Below, in pieces: positions 49,338-49,800 of a stretch of DNA of 49,800 nt. The DNA is from DAOUGC01 sp034429695 (GTDB taxonomy: Bacteria; Chloroflexota; Anaerolineae; Anaerolineales; Anaerolineaceae), in the NCBI GenBank assembly GCA_034429695.1, contig DAOUGC010000021.1:1-49800 (forward strand), written 5' to 3'. Each line of letters starts with the position of its first letter. Positions within the stretch are counted from its first letter, which is position 1. The position numbers were made by a program, and so were the translations under genes. Below the pieces are notes generated by a model. The model had not been told where the DNA came from, searched no databases, and worked only from the letters and a program-made list of their open reading frames with translations.

Positions 49338-49800
49338 ATGGCAAAGCTGATTTATTCGGTGATTGCGTCACTTGATGGGTATATTGAAGACCGCGATGGT
49401 AATTTTGATTGGGCAGCACCGGACGAAGAGGTTCACTCGTTTGTCAATGATCAGGAACGAAATATCGGCACATATCTTTTGGGAAGACGAATGTATGAAA
49501 CCATGATGGTGTGGGAGACCGACCCGAACCTGGCGGGTGATTCTCCGTTTATGCGCGATTATGCACAGATCTGGCAGGCGGCTGACAAGATCGTGTATAC
49601 CCGTACACTGCAAGCGCCTTATACCCGCCGGACGAAAATCGAACCTGAGTTTGACCCGCAGGTGGTCAAACGGTTGAAGGATGGCGCAAACCGCGATCTT
49701 GGAATCGGCGGGGCGAACCTGGCTGCAACTGCATTTGCCCACGGGTTGATCGATGAATACCATGTTGTCCTGGCTCCCGCCATTGTCGGCGGCGGCAAGC
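49338..49800 (+). CDS. RibD-C / dihydrofolate-reductase-like protein, 3' end cut
   Basis: The first 154 residues are inside the window and the frame is open to the end. They match the dihydrofolate-reductase/RibD C-terminal fold: KLIYSVIASLDGYIEDRDGN (from residue 3), LLGRRMYETMMVW (about 47-59) and DLGIGGANLAATAFAHGLID (from about 115). Such proteins bind NADPH and reduce pterin- or flavin-related substrates, but many small members of this family have unknown substrates. GGGAGGA lies before the ATG. It starts 75 bases after clpB across a possible weak terminator. Confidence 0.88.
   Translation, partial: MAKLIYSVIASLDGYIEDRDGNFDWAAPDEEVHSFVNDQERNIGTYLLGRRMYETMMVWETDPNLAGDSPFMRDYAQIWQAADKIVYTRTLQAPYTRRTKIEPEFDPQVVKRLKDGANRDLGIGGANLAATAFAHGLIDEYHVVLAPAIVGGGK

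Noticed and set aside
1..49800. tRNA, rRNA or IS element
   Set aside because: Intergenic gaps were read on both strands. No cloverleaf with the conserved T-loop, no rRNA segment and no active transposase gene was recognised; the TnpA-like domain is degenerate and part of a larger protein.

Overview
This window is about 50 kb of GC-rich bacterial chromosome (roughly 58-60 % G+C by eye) carrying about 35 protein genes, both edge genes being cut. No rRNA, tRNA, CRISPR array, IS element or phage gene was recognised. The gene set (paired M16 peptidases next to acpS, a non-canonical Hsp70, long TPR and GT-C membrane proteins, a ParB-like regulator, a permease-permease-peptidase fusion) looks like a Chloroflexota genome, most likely Anaerolineae. 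That placement is inference from gene content; no marker gene proves it.

Layout. 1-3.3 kb: a truncated secreted or beta-rich protein followed by an unusual Hsp70. 3.4-4.7 kb (minus): an FprA-like ferredoxin-NADP reductase. 4.9-10.3 kb (plus): a tight operon of a membrane-anchored protein, catalytic M16 peptidase, non-catalytic M16 partner, acpS, metallophosphoesterase and ParB-like protein. 10.4-11.5 kb (minus): unknown membrane protein. 11.7-15.2 kb (plus): one polypeptide containing a DppB-like permease, a DppC-like permease and an M28-type peptidase domain. 15.2-17.7 kb (minus): class I terpenoid-synthase-like protein and fatty-acid desaturase. 17.9-29.5 kb (minus): a five-gene operon reading pseudo-receiver/transposase-fold protein, polA, TPR protein, ADP-ribosylglycohydrolase, GT-C-like membrane protein. 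29.7-32.3 kb (plus): gyrA. 32.4-33.5 kb (minus): small membrane protein and birA. 33.6-39.3 kb (plus): folP, GT-C-like protein, acyltransferase, CDP-alcohol phosphatidyltransferase and MFS transporter, suggesting a lipid/glycolipid cluster. 39.3-39.95 kb: a gene-free stretch with two copies of a double-hairpin repeat. 39.95-45.8 kb (plus): osmC, tpiA, an M50-like membrane protein, a SET-domain protein and a P2-type cation ATPase. 45.8-46.5 kb (minus): lipB. 46.7-49.8 kb (plus): clpB and a truncated RibD-C/DHFR-like protein.

The most unusual items are (i) the 1098-residue protein at 26170-29466, which joins a degenerate response-regulator receiver, a roadblock-like domain, a very acidic linker with a repeated P-x-W motif, and a C-terminal domain that reads like an IS200/IS605 TnpA (Y1 transposase) fold whose HUH histidines and catalytic tyrosine have been replaced; (ii) the DppB-DppC-M28 fusion, whose peptidase lacks the usual general-base glutamate; (iii) the double-hairpin intergenic repeat; and (iv) several genes with a -10-like hexamer about 5-8 nt before the start codon and no Shine-Dalgarno sequence, suggesting leaderless transcripts.
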